A stretch of 62,000 nt of DNA from Tubiluchus corallicola. Taxonomy: Eukaryota > Priapulida > Priapulimorpha > Priapulimorphida > Tubiluchidae. Positions 23,216-37,200 of this stretch are shown here, in pieces. The notes under the pieces were generated by a model. It was not told the origin of the DNA and did no database searches. It saw nothing but the letters and a program-made list of their open reading frames with translations. How positions within the stretch are numbered: position 1 is the first letter of the stretch; each line of letters begins with the position of its first letter. The stretch lies in NCBI GenBank assembly GCA_030141605.1, contig JAQGDQ010000472.1, forward strand, positions 1-62,000, written 5' to 3'. The translations under genes were made by a program, and so were the position numbers.

Positions 23216-24947
23216 AATGGTTTAATATTTAAGTTAGCCCGAGCAGGGGTAGCAGGCAAGCTTTTGAAATTGATTTGTTCGTTTCTGAAAAACAGGCGTA
23301 TTAAAATACGCATAGAAAATTATTTGTCAGAAGAAATGTTGTGTCACATAGGTGTACCGCAGGGATCTGTCCTGTCACCGCTATGTTAACAACACGAAAG
23401 TGCTTGGAATTACTGTCGATAAACGTATGAATTTTAATAGCCATACATCTAGAACCAGGCAAAGTGCTTGGAAGAAATGGGCTAAACTCAAGAACGTAAT
23501 TTATAAAAATAAAGGTTTAAGAATGACAACCATTATTAGATTATTCCAATCTGTTGTGATGCCAAGTATATTTTATGGTGTGCCGAGCTGAATGAACAGA
23601 AAACTCGCTGATTTTGATGATTTATGGTATGACGTAATGAAAGCTGCGGCGGGGGTGGGGTACAATCCCAGGAAATCTGATATTGAATGTATTTGTGGAA
23701 TGCCTCCAGTAGATATAGTTTTTTTTCGTGCATAGTCAGTAAACTTATATTAAAAACTTTGAGCTGTACGGATGAGGATTTACTTAAGCAAGAAATACTT
23801 ATTTGTGAAGCATTGCCTTTAAATCGTCGAACAAATAATCACCCTGTAAAAACTCATTTGGCTACGGCAAAACCTTTTATAAAAATATGCAAAGGGCTTA
23901 ATATGAGAACCGAAAATCTCGGTAATTTGGAGTATATTAATTTACGCTACACCAGACAAGAGTTTATCAAATTTCAAAGCTCACAATGGAGGCGAAGAAT
24001 TCAACGTAGGAACCAACTAGATGGCATAACCACTAATATCACAACAGCTATGTTAACGCCACTGTGTCTACCACTAACGAATCACGAAAGGCTTATTGAA
24101 ACAACTGCATTAAACTTACTTTTAAATAGGGGAACTAAATCATTTCGGTATAGAATAGGCGAACAAAATACAGATTGCTGTCATTGTAATAATGCAACTC
24201 CTCAAACACCAGAACACATTATATTTGACTGTGATTTGGTAGACCGTCAATTTCGAATGAATATAAGACAAGTTCTGCCCTCAGCCAACATAAGCGAGAT
24301 TTATTTAAATAGAGATAAAGATGTGTGCCAGGCATATGTAAATATTGTTAGAGATGTTGTGCGAAAAAATTGCTATAAAGTAACTCAAATTATATTCACA
24401 GAAAAACAGGTAGTGAGGTAATCGTTATATTGTATATAATATAGTGTAAACTAAGTATGTATTTTAAATTTATTGTAAATAGGCATTATGAATAATCTTG
24501 TTATTGTAAATTTATATTTTGTAAGCGAACCCCTGCAAATAGAGGGGAAACAATGTATTCATTATTTAATAAAAGACTTATAATAATTATAATTTACTGC
24601 AAGAGATAGGAACATCTGCGACTTGTTTGGAAAAGTTGTACGAAATATTGTAAATATACAGATTTTCTGAAATTATTAAGTGGATTAGAAGTTTTTTGAT
24701 ATTACTAATGTAAAGTACTTAATTTGGTTTTGTGTGTTCTTTCACAACTGTCTATTTGTCAGTTCACATGTAAGAAATGTCATATTTCGTATATTTGTAT
24801 ATTAACTAGAACTGCTTTGAAACTCATGTATTAATGTATTATTATGTTAACTTGCTCTGAAAATTATGTGCATTTACTGTAAAATGTCATGTACAGCCTG
24901 CAAAATGAGGTACTTTTTTAAATAAAAGAGTTATAATATTAATAATA
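23216..24947 (+). pseudogene. Jockey-like LINE, 5'-truncated copy 1
   Basis: This copy begins inside the RT domain (GLIFKLARAGVAGKLLKLI) and matches 27621-29352 almost perfectly, with a handful of differences. It includes GVPQGSVLSPL, the deletion that removes the YxDD box, an in-frame stop after FYGVPS, the C-terminal CCHC (CCHCNN...EHIIFDC) and the 3' UTR with AATAAA motifs ending TAATAATAA. It carries several stops and frameshifts. Confidence 0.9.
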
Positions 24948-25559
<612 letters not shown>

Positions 25560-25561
25560 GT

Positions 25562-25754
25562 AATGTTTTGCAATGGGGTGCGACCGTAAAACTGTATGCG
25601 GAAAGTGTGCAATGAATCACAGTTCGAATGCATGTCAGACAGACAGATGAAGTGTAAAAATTGTAAGAGCGAACACCAAGCTTGGTCTCGTGATTGCCCA
25701 ATTTACAAACAACAGGAAGACCAGTTAAATGGATACGATGAGGAGTACGATCAA
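25562..25754 (+). pseudogene. Jockey-like LINE ORF1 remnant (zinc knuckles)
   Basis: Translation gives [13 protein letters not shown] and then, after a shift in a CAGACAGACAGA run, [15 protein letters not shown]. These are the paired cysteine knuckles that end ORF1 of Jockey/I-type LINEs. The frame ends at TAG just after the ORF2 start, so ORF1 and ORF2 overlap slightly. The 5' part of ORF1 is missing. Confidence 0.7.
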
Positions 25755-28700
25755 GATGGCTAGTTCAATCAGACGTTTAAAAGTTTGCCAGATTAATATT
25801 AATAAATTTTCCTGTGGGTCCAAAATGGCGATTGATAAGTTTGTAAACGAGAATAGATGTGATGTAATTGCTATACAAGAAACTAAAGTAATTGAGAAAG
25901 ATTTGGGTGAAATATCTTTAACAAATTATAATAGTTTTGCGAAAGCTTCTAGTGGATACTCGGGTGGATGCGCTGTGCTAATTAGAAAAAGCATTACTTG
26001 CTGTCGAGTACGAGAGCTTGAACACCAGGAACTGGATTCAGTGTGGATAATAATGCAAGCATATGGGGATAAATATTTAATGATTTCAATATATGTGACA
26101 CCAAACTCAAAAGAACTGATACAAAAATATGTAAAAAACGTTAGAGACGCCCAAATGTTTGCTAATACTCATGGAATACGTAACTTAATGTCTATTGGTG
26201 ATCTTAATGCTCGCAGTTATCTATGGGATGTAAATTCAAATGAACATGGGCGATTAATAGAAGATTTACTAGCTGATATAAACTTGGACTTAACAATACT
26301 TGCTCCCAACACTGAGACGTTCAGTTCTATAACTGACAAAAGTATTATAGATGTTATTATAACAAATAACTTTACAGCAGCAAAGGTTCTATCTCAAACA
26401 GTGGACAAAGATGCGGAATTTTTTACCGGTGCTCCCACAATGGGGCACAATCCCGTTATAACTGAGTTTAGGGTAAATCGGAGCAGGCTAAACAACCGAC
26501 GTACGAGATATGACTTCAAGCGAAGCAACTGGACGGACTGGTCGCCTGTTTTGGAGGAGAAAATGAGAGCACTTTATCCGACAGTCACAACGGAGCTACA
26601 AAACGGAAATGCCAATAACGTGTGGGCGTTATTTTTAAACGCTATTCAGGAAGCCAACAATGAAGCCCTGTTGACGAAAACGATTTCGGCACACAGTAAA
26701 CCCTTCTGGACACCTCAGCTGTCAGTGCTTTCCAGCGAATTACGAGAACTGAAAAGAGCCTACAAACAGCATTCTAATTACATAAACCTAAATGCCTACC
26801 AGAGTAAAAAAGAACAATTTCAAAACAAACTGTCAGACGAGCTAAATAACTGGGTTATTCAAAATACTGCAGATTTAAATGTACAGAGAGGAAATGACTT
26901 TTGGAAAACTTATCGGAAAGTGTTTGGAGAAAGCAGTGAAAATGGTGTAGATGTTTTAAAGGTAAATGATGTTTATTATATAAACGAAAACGATAAAAGT
27001 AGGATATTGTATGAAACATTTTTCAATGGTAGTCATTTAGACAATAATGCTTTTGATCATGCTTGGTTTGAACATGTAGAAAATGAAGTAGCTGAAGGAA
27101 TTAATTTAAATCAAGAAACTAATCATTGATTTAACGATAAATTTTACAATGGTTGAACTCACCGTTGCGATAAAAAAACATGGAGGTTTCCAATAAAAGC
27201 ATTGACTGTGATGAATGTCACCCACTCATGTTGAAACACATGGGTTTCTGGGGGAAAAGTTTATTATTAAATCTAGCTAATGTGTGTTTAAGAACAGGTA
27301 AATGGCAATGGAACAGTGCAAAAGTAATATTCTTCCGTAAAGATGGAAAAAACGATTACAGTGACCCATCAAACTATAGGCCAATTACGATTGCGTCCTA
27401 TTATTGCAAAATAGTAGAAAAACTCATAGAGATCAGATTGAGAACCTGGTTAAATGACAATAACATTATAGATCAAGAGCAGGAAGGATTTCAACCCTTG
27501 CGTAGCACGAATCGCTATCTGCTTAGACTAGTTTCCGCTATTGAAAGAAACAGGCTTCAAAACTGTGCTGGAATTGCAGTCTTCTGTGACTTCACAAAAG
27601 CATTCGATAGCATTTGGGTTAATGGTTTAATATTTAAGTTAGCCCGAGCAGGGGTAGCAGGCAAGCTTTTGAAATTGATTTGTTCGTTTCTGAAAAACAG
27701 GCGTATTAAAATACGCATAGAAAATTATTTGTCAGAAGAAATGTTGTGTCACATAGGTGTACCGCAGGGATCTGTCCTGTCACCGCTATGTTAACAACAC
27801 GAAAGTGCTTGGAATTACTGTCGATAAACGTATGAATTTTAATAGCCATACCTCTAGAACCAGGCAAAGTGCTTGGAAGAAATGGGCTAAACTCAAGAAC
27901 GTAATTTATAAAAATAAAGGTTTAAGAATGACAACCATTATTAGATTATTCCAATCTGTTGTGATGCCAAGTATATTTTATGGTGTGCCGAGCTGAATGA
28001 ACAGAAAACTCGCTGATTTTGATGATTTATGGTATGACGTAATGAAAGCTGCGGCGGGGGTGGGGTACAATCCCAGGAAATCTGATATTGAATGTATTTG
28101 TGGAATGCCTCCAGTAGATATAGTTTTTTTTCGTGCATAGTCAGTAAACTTATATTAAAAACTTTGAGCTGTACGGATGAGGATTTACTTAAGCAAGAAA
28201 TACTTATTTGTGAAGCATTGCCTTTAAATCGTCGAACAAATAATCACCCTGTAAAAACTTATTTGGCTACGGCAAAACCTTTTATAAAAATATGCAAAGG
28301 GCTTAATATGAGAACCGAAAATCTCGGTAATTTGGAGTATATTAATTTACGCTACACCAGACAAGAGTTTATCAAATTTCAAAGCTCACAATGGAGGCGA
28401 AGAATTCAACGTAGGAACCAACTAGATGGCATAACCACTAATATCACAACAGCTATGTTAACGCCACTGTGTCTACCACTAACGAATCACGAAAGGCTTA
28501 TTGAAACAACTGCATTAAACTTACTTTTAAATAGGGGAACTAAATCATTTCGGTATAGAATAGGCGAACAAAATACAGATTGCTGTCATTGTAATAATGC
28601 AACTCCTCAAACACCAGAACACATTATATTTGACTGTGATTTGGTAGACCGTCAATTTCGAATGAATATAAGACAAGTTCTGCCCTCAGCCAACATAAGC

Positions 28701-28784
28701 GAGATTTATTTAAATAGAGATAAAGATGTGTGCCAGGCATATGTAAATATTGTTAGAGATGTTGTGCGAAAAAAATTGCTATAA
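25729..28784 (+). pseudogene. Jockey-like LINE ORF2 (endonuclease and broken reverse transcriptase), copy 2
   Basis: The first 466 codons (25729-27129) are an APE-type endonuclease (VIAIQETKV, GGCAVLIRK, SIGDLNARSYLWD, DVIITNNF, MGHNPVITEF) and linker. A stop at 27127 and a one-base shift at an A-run near 27173 precede the RT part (27180-27794: NYRPITIASYYCKIVEKLI, DFTKAFDSI, GVPQGSVLSPL). The frame then jumps from SPL directly to NTKVLGITVDKRMNF, so the segment with catalytic YxDD is deleted. More stops follow, then the C-terminal knuckle CCHC and EHIIFDC. It is not functional. Confidence 0.92.
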
Positions 28785-29812
<1,028 letters not shown>

Positions 29813-30352
29813 AGTCTGTGAAGTCTATACATACAATAAACATGTATTAAAATGAATTTGCATGCCCAGTAATTTGTTATCCATTGCATCTTCCTTACTA
29901 AGGATATCCCGAGGTGCTCATAGGTAGGTTTTGTTCATGTTGCATTACGTAACATTGTAATCATTCAGTCGTAATGTAGATTCTAGTAGTCAGTATACCT
30001 GTCCTTATTTCATGTATTAATTTTATCTTACTAAAACGTAGCTAGACCATGTATTATTAGTATGTAATAGGCCAAAATCATTGTACTAATGTATCTAATT
30101 TCCTTAACCGGCCAGCCTATGTAAATGGGCAGGACCTAAATTCTGTTTATTAATAATCATGCTCATATTTTAATCTCTTGTTCTTAATTTTTCAGGTTAG
30201 CACTGCAGCAATAGTACAAAGAAGCCGTGCTAATAATTTCACATTTGTTTGTGTCTGAAAACAAGGATTAGGTCTTTGAATTTGGGCAGAATTTGAGCAC
30301 CACCTGTTTAATTCTCCTGCCTTCATGATCAAACAACTTGAAAAAATAATGC
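29813..30352. other. no gene seen
   Basis: I see no supported exon. TTAATTTTTCAG at 30186-30197 is an acceptor-like string but opens no convincing frame. Confidence 0.4.
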
Positions 30353-30356
30353 TTAA

Positions 30357-30909
30357 CCCTTTCACTACGTAGTCGCTTTTTATCTGGGCCACATAGGCTT
30401 TCGTACTGTTGACAGTAACTTCTTGTGGTGTGTTACTAAAACAGAATCGTGTAAATAAACAAATAGTCATTTGTTATTAAACACTGATATTGAATATTAG
30501 TTTTATTTATACACATGCGCACACATCTGTGCACACATACATGCACTCATGCATTCACCCACAAATGAGCACATATTTATATTTAGAAGCCAATTTACAC
30601 AAAAGTCCATAATATGCAATTATTTTTATAAGAATGCAGAACAGTCAACTAAACATACATTTCACCAACTATCAAAAAGCAATTTTGCAATGAGAACATA
30701 CTATACAGTACAGGATTATAGAATGCACCTGGCTATTGACGCTGATTGGCTGGTTAGCGTTAGTTGCTGCAAAGCAACCCCAATCCCACGGCTGTTAAAC
30801 TTTTCTACAATGTTTTTGCATGGCCGTAGCAGTGAAATAAACAGACCTGGGTAACTGAGCTTGGGCAGCAGTCTACGATGGCAGTGTGCCGCCTTCCATA
30901 GTGAAAGGG
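30357..30909 (+). mobile_element. piggyBac-type MITE, copy 1
   Basis: The termini CCCTTTCACTA and TAGTGAAAGGG are perfect inverted repeats, flanked on both sides by TTAA (30353-30356 and 30910-30913). TTAA targeting with CCCTTT ends is diagnostic of piggyBac-like elements. There is no transposase frame. Confidence 0.9.
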
Positions 30910-31120
30910 TTAAAATCCTTTTTTCGACTGCAATTATTGTTTTATTGGTTCTTTAGAATAAGACGGCGAAATGAAATATCTGTAATAAAGAAAACTATTA
31001 TTCTCCTCTTCTTCTGTCCTTCTTTCTTTCTCTTCTTCTCTTATTCATTGTTCTGTTAATGAAACATGACAAAAAGTGCCATTTGACATATGCATTGTTA
31101 TAATGCTACTTTGTTATTAG

Positions 31121-31241
31121 TTAGGAGTGACGTTACTGGAGGATAACAATCCAAATCATACTTACGTTTACTTGATTACGACGTACACCGGGATCACGAA
31201 CGGAGCCGGCACGTCAGCCCACGTTACAATAACTCTTAAAG
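31121..31241 (+). CDS. polycystin exon 1: PLAT domain, first strands
   Basis: Encodes LEDNNPNHTYVYLITTYTG and GAGTSAHVTITLKG, the start of a PLAT domain. The acceptor is TTGTTATTAG (a second option is four bases on). The donor AAAG|GTATAA lies only ten bases before a hAT MITE, and the MITE's target duplication starts at intron position 3. Confidence 0.85.
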
Positions 31242-34200
31242 GTATAACGTGCAGGGATGAGAATTTTCCACGGATACATGGAATTCCGATTTTTTGCAAG
31301 ACCAGTAGTGCCATTTTTGTAAATCACATAAATTCGTTGAGGAAATATTTATGGACCCAGTACATTATTTCACAAGCTGACCACTAGTTGGCAGGCCGTC
31401 ACTTTGTTTACATCCCATACATCAGTGTAACCACGTGTATATCTCTATGTATAAAAATATAGAATCAATTGTGCAGAGTTATTTGAGTCAATTTTGCATA
31501 TACTTTTGCATAGGAGCGGCCAGTACTTAGGCGTTTTTGAGACAATTAGGTATCATGTATCCTTGATAGTTGGGTATTTTGAATTATGCCTGAAACAAGG
31601 TAATTGATATTTTAAGTCCACTTAGAGGCTTTCTATGGTCACAAAATTGTAATTTGTTGCTGGCTCCCAGGGGGCTTTGCCCCTCAACCCCATCGGGGGC
31701 CTAGGTGGCCCCAAAATCCCGGCCTGTTTGTCATTCTCATCCCTGATAACGTGTGTATGTATGTCTGCCTACAAGTGCATCCTAGATATTTGTGTAGAAC
31801 CAACATAGCTAAACATTTTATAATATTTCAAGGACCAAAAGTCTAGAATGAGATTTGTCAATCTGCAAAAATAGCAGATTTATTATTAGATTTAAAAAAA
31901 TGCTAAAAATCAAATTTTAAGTAATCAGTGAGTAATCAAAACTTCTGTCAGTATCCATCCTCACAGTAGTGGCAAAACATATATACTATAGTGTTATCTA
32001 TACTATTAACAAATAATAATCTTTCTATCTTTTATATCATCTCATATATGAGCTTCATTCATTACATCATTCCATTTTAAGCACTAATGTTTTCTTTATC
32101 ACACGATTCACTTTAAATTTTCAGATTATTTCCATTACTTTTTTTTCTTTCACTGTGTGGGACAATCTAACAAGCCCTGCTTTTTGATTGCCCGCAACAC
32201 ATTTACCTTCGTGTATAAGTAAACAGTGTTTGAGGCTTTTCCTGTGCAGTATTTCTTATTTGTATTATGTTCATTGTAGGCCCTTTCACTAGATATTGTA
32301 CATGAAACTATTGTAAATGTGATATCAATGACTTATTGTGTTGTGCCAACCGACCTTAACTTCAAATCAGATAATAAAATGTTTACAAAAAAATTGTTTT
32401 TATATTGATAGTAAAATTGGAAAATTTATTCCTTCGCAATTTTGTTGTTTACTGGTAAACAAAAAGGGAATCGCAATAATCACGAGTTTGAGAAATATAA
32501 TAATTGTATTAGGCGAGAACCAGTCCAGCAAGCCGGTCATTTTGGAGGACAAGACGAGAACAATCATGGACAGGGGTGCAGAAGACTGGTTCATGCTGAC
32601 CACAAAGAAATGTCTCGGTGATTTGATATCTATTGAGTTGTGGCATGATAATGCTGGAAGCCACCCTGAATGGTAAATTAAATGAACTTGCGTAAACTAA
32701 GAAAAGTGTTGTGAAATGTAACAGTGATTTGTTTTTTAAACATATAAACGTGTGTTTTCTTTATACTGTTTGACAGTTTTTGGATATAATAATGCTTTAG
32801 ATAACATATATTATAAGGTACAGTAGGGTAAGTTACATATGTGGGCTTGCCTAGCAAAATCGTCCATAAATCGGCAATTAAGCTTTTCTAGTTTTTCACA
32901 TATCCTGAATCTCAATTTCATGAAGATCATTTTGATACCAAGTTCATCACTCTGTGTTATTTCTAAGCTGAGATAATCCACGTTGAAGTTGAGGTGTAGG
33001 TTGTGCACTGAAAAACATAATCTTGACGAAATCACTGTTAAAGTCAGCCATTGTTTTTTGTTGCAAAAAACAGTTCCTACAAAACACTTAGCAACCGTAC
33101 GAAAGTGTGGTTGCTATGGACTTTGCAAGAACACATTGAAGTTATGTTTAAATCCAGTAGGCGGCTCTTGGTGACGAAGATCTGGGCTTGGCAACAGGAC
33201 AAACCCAAAGCAAAATGACTGCTTCCACGAGCTACTATCCGAGTTTGAAAATACAAGTTTTTTTTTACAATTGTAGTGCTAGTTTCTAGCCAATAAAGTT
33301 AGTAGAGAGTTAAAAAATTACATTTTTGGTATTTTTTAAATATTTTCTTGATAATTTGATGCTATAATATAAAAGTCCAATATATTTAGCATTTCTTTTT
33401 TATAAAAAAATTGATATTTGACCAAATTTTTGGTGCTCTCTACTTTGAAGCATCATAACGTAGTTTCAACTATGGTGACTTACGGATGGTTTTGGTTTGC
33501 AAGCACACATATAGTAAGTTTTGTTAAATGTTTTTTCGTGTGCTTCATTGTTCGATAGATATTTGATTAACTGATCGATTGATTTTTAATGAACTGATTT
33601 ATCGATCTGCGGTTCTTCTGATGATCGGTTCTTCACTATTACAGGTTTCTTGATCAAATTGTAGTTCGTGACATTCAGACGAATCAAACTTGGTATTTTA
33701 GTTATCACAATTGGTTGGCCGTCGACCGAGGCAACAAAACTGTTTATTGTTGCATTCCTGCAGCAAATAACATTCAACTTCAGGTAAAATTTAAAGATTT
33801 CTCACAACATTTAAAAGAAATTTTTTTGTTCTTTTGCTGTTTTGTAATGAAAACTAATGCTAACTGCAGGGATGAGAATTTTCCGCGGAATTCCGAGTTT
33901 TTGGAAGACCAGTAGTGCCATTTTTGTAAATCGCGTAAATTCGTTGAGAAAGTTTTTACAGACCCTGTACATTATTTCACAAACTTACCGCTAGTTGGCA
34001 GGCCGTCACTTTGTTTACATCACATACATCAGTGTAACCGCGTGTATATCTCTATGTATAAAAATATAGAATCAATTGTGCAGAGTTATTTGAGTCAATT
34101 GCAGACAGTTTTTATATACTTTTGCATAGGAGCGGCCAGTACTTAGGCATTTTTGAGAAAATTAGGTATCATGTATCCTTGATAGTTAGGTATTTTAAAT

Positions 34201-37200
34201 TATGCATGAAACAAGGTAATTGATATTTTAAGTCCACATAGAGGCTCTCTATGGTCACAAAATTGCAATTTGCTGCTGCCTACGCGGCCCCCAAACCCCC
34301 GGCCCGTTTCAGATTCTCAACGTTTTTATCAGTATAAGAATTTCATAAACCAACTTCTAACTTCTTCTTGAAGAAATGAAGCAACTGACTTTGCATGAAT
34401 TTTCGTAATTTTTAATGGTAATTATCAGATTTTTGGGATTTTTCTTCTTTTTTATTAATTCACTTATATAAGTTATGCTTTTTAAATAAATTGCACATCA
34501 ATATTTTTGACATTAATTCGTTTCTAAGATTCATTTAAAGCCGTTGCAATGCATACTAAAATGATGAGTGATGGATTCATACTTGTACAGTAGTAGTATA
34601 CCCTTCTGTTAATTAACTCAGTCGGTTAATTGGGTCAAAACACTTCTGTCTCAACGTGAGTCTATTAAGCGGCGCCCTCTGTAACTGTCATTTAATAGCT
34701 CAAAACTTAGTCACTTATTATCCAAAAATCTGAACACTAATACTTACATTTCGTTGTGTTTGACATTGTAAATTCCAGAATGGCTCTCTTAATAAATAAA
34801 ATACTTAATTGTGTTATTCATTAATGAATTTGCAATCATTATTGGATCAATCTTTTCCTAACACTTAGTTATTGAAGCTGTTGCTTACAGATGTTTTCCA
34901 ACTTGTTTAAAGACAACACGCTTCGCGACATGAAGGATAATCACCTTTGGGCCAGTATATTTCTGAAGCCTGTAAACAGTAATTTTACTAGAGTACAGGT
35001 ATCGTTTACAATATATTCAATTCAATTCAATTATATAATGCAGGGGTGTGCAAATTATCTGACTAGTCGGGCCACATTAAACTTTCCAGCAATTCCTGCT
35101 TGCCACAGGCAGTTTGATCAAGGAGCTAAGTACAGAAAGGCCTAATAACGAATTTTTTGCATCCGACCTGCGTACATCATTACTACTACACTCAAGAAAC
35201 TATATTAGAAGTTATTAAAATTTATATGACAAACCATATATTTCTGCTTTCAGGACAGATAGTGGTAATTTCATTACAATGCATATTAGTAATGTGTATC
35301 ACACAGTCTGTGTAGTACAGTGACATTAAGCTACAACCGTCTTGTAAGGGTTAATGGCATCCGATCTAGTAGAAAGAACTACCCGCACTATCTTTGGGAT
35401 CGTGGCACGGACTTCAGCTGGATACACTCAATTAATCGCCCGGGCCGCACTTTCATTAGGTTGACAAATCTCTTTGCGGGCCACCCCAATTCTATCGACG
35501 GACCGCAATTTGCACACCCCTGGTATAATGTATATAATATATATACGTAACACTAAATGATGAAGTTAACAGTTGTAGTTATACAGAAACTATGTTGATG
35601 ACTTTTGTCATTCTTAGTATAATGCAAACCACATTGCTAACTTTTAACTCTGAAACCATGTTGTAACTTTTAGGGCTTCTAGTATGACAAAAACTACGTT
35701 GGTAATAGCACTTTGACCCGGAACCCAACTCCCGATTTTTTCAAAGTTTTGGCCAAACAGCTTGTAGAAAAATGTTCTAGCGTCGCCTGGTGGAACTCTC
35801 ACAAGGAGATACATCGCTCTTTAGAAAGAGTAAGACAAGGGATACACCGTGGGCGGGCTTTTTAGTAAACTCCCACTGTGAGGAGTGGCGACGAGTTAAT
35901 TAGATGTTCTATTTTCGGCAATTCTTGCTTGGAAAACTGCTGACACAAAGCCATTGTTGTGACGTCATCCATTGTACTCTGCCTATAAACTTATAACATT
36001 AATTCAGTAAAAGCTGCCGCTGCTGACTTTACGTTGTAAATGAGGACTATGTAGGATGTTCGCGCATTGTTGATTACAGGTAGATTATACGCAAATTTTC
36101 TGCGGGACCTTTGCTAGTTTAATATGATTTCGGGAAGTTTACGGAAGTTCTATTACCATTTTTATGTCTTCTTACAATTTTTATTTTATTTTTCAGAGAT
36201 TATCCTGTGTCTTGACGCTGCTTTTAACTACAATGTTGGCTAACATCATGTTTTACGGGATTCCTACAGACAATCCCGGGGATCAACTAGTTATTGGGAA
36301 AGTATTTAGGTTCTCCTGGGTTCAACTGTCTGTAGGTAGTTATCCTACTTCTAAATTATTAATCTCCCAGTTATCCTACTTCTAAATTATTAATCTCCCA
36401 GTTATCCTACTTCTAAATTATTAATCTCCCAGTTATCCTACTTCTAAATTATTAATCTCCCAATTATCCTACTTCTAAATTATTAATCTCCCAGTTATCC
36501 TACTTCTAAATTATTAATCTCCCAGTTATCCTGTACATTCTTTTTCATGTCATCTTCTAATTGATACTTTCTGATTTTGTGTGATTCTCAAATTGCAGTA
36601 TGTGCTGCCCTCTGTGTACAAGTCGAATTTTTGAGAGACGATTTTGAGGTGAAATTTTTGGGGGTCGACTTATACTTACGATATGTTTCTGGGAGATGTC
36701 GCTAAAGAGTCGTCTGCAATACGAATTTGTAAAGAAATAATCCTTCATTATACGCTGGACTGAATGAACACTCATACTGTCATACTTCACATCAGAGAAA
36801 GTTCGCATCTTGGCTTTAATTAACAAATATTACTGTAATTTATTTTAACGTATGTGAAATTAAGTTAAAATTTATATATCACCGGTAAATAAACTAGCGA
36901 TGTCGCACTCTATCAGAACATGTAAATCGCCATTGTTGTGCAGGTGCTGCCACCTGTCGATTTCCTTGGCAAGTTTTACACTGCCCTTGTATATGTGTGT
37001 TTTATAGGCAAAACATCGGTTACCAGCATACGCACATTTATAAAACACAACTACGCAGAGATATTAATTTTAATAAGTTTTTTTTTTTTCTTGAAATGGA
37101 AAGGTGATGAACCACAATTTACTCTGGAAGATCTTAATATTTTAGGGTCGACTTGTACACAGGAAATATATAAAATGATGCAATTTCTGGTCTTAAAATG

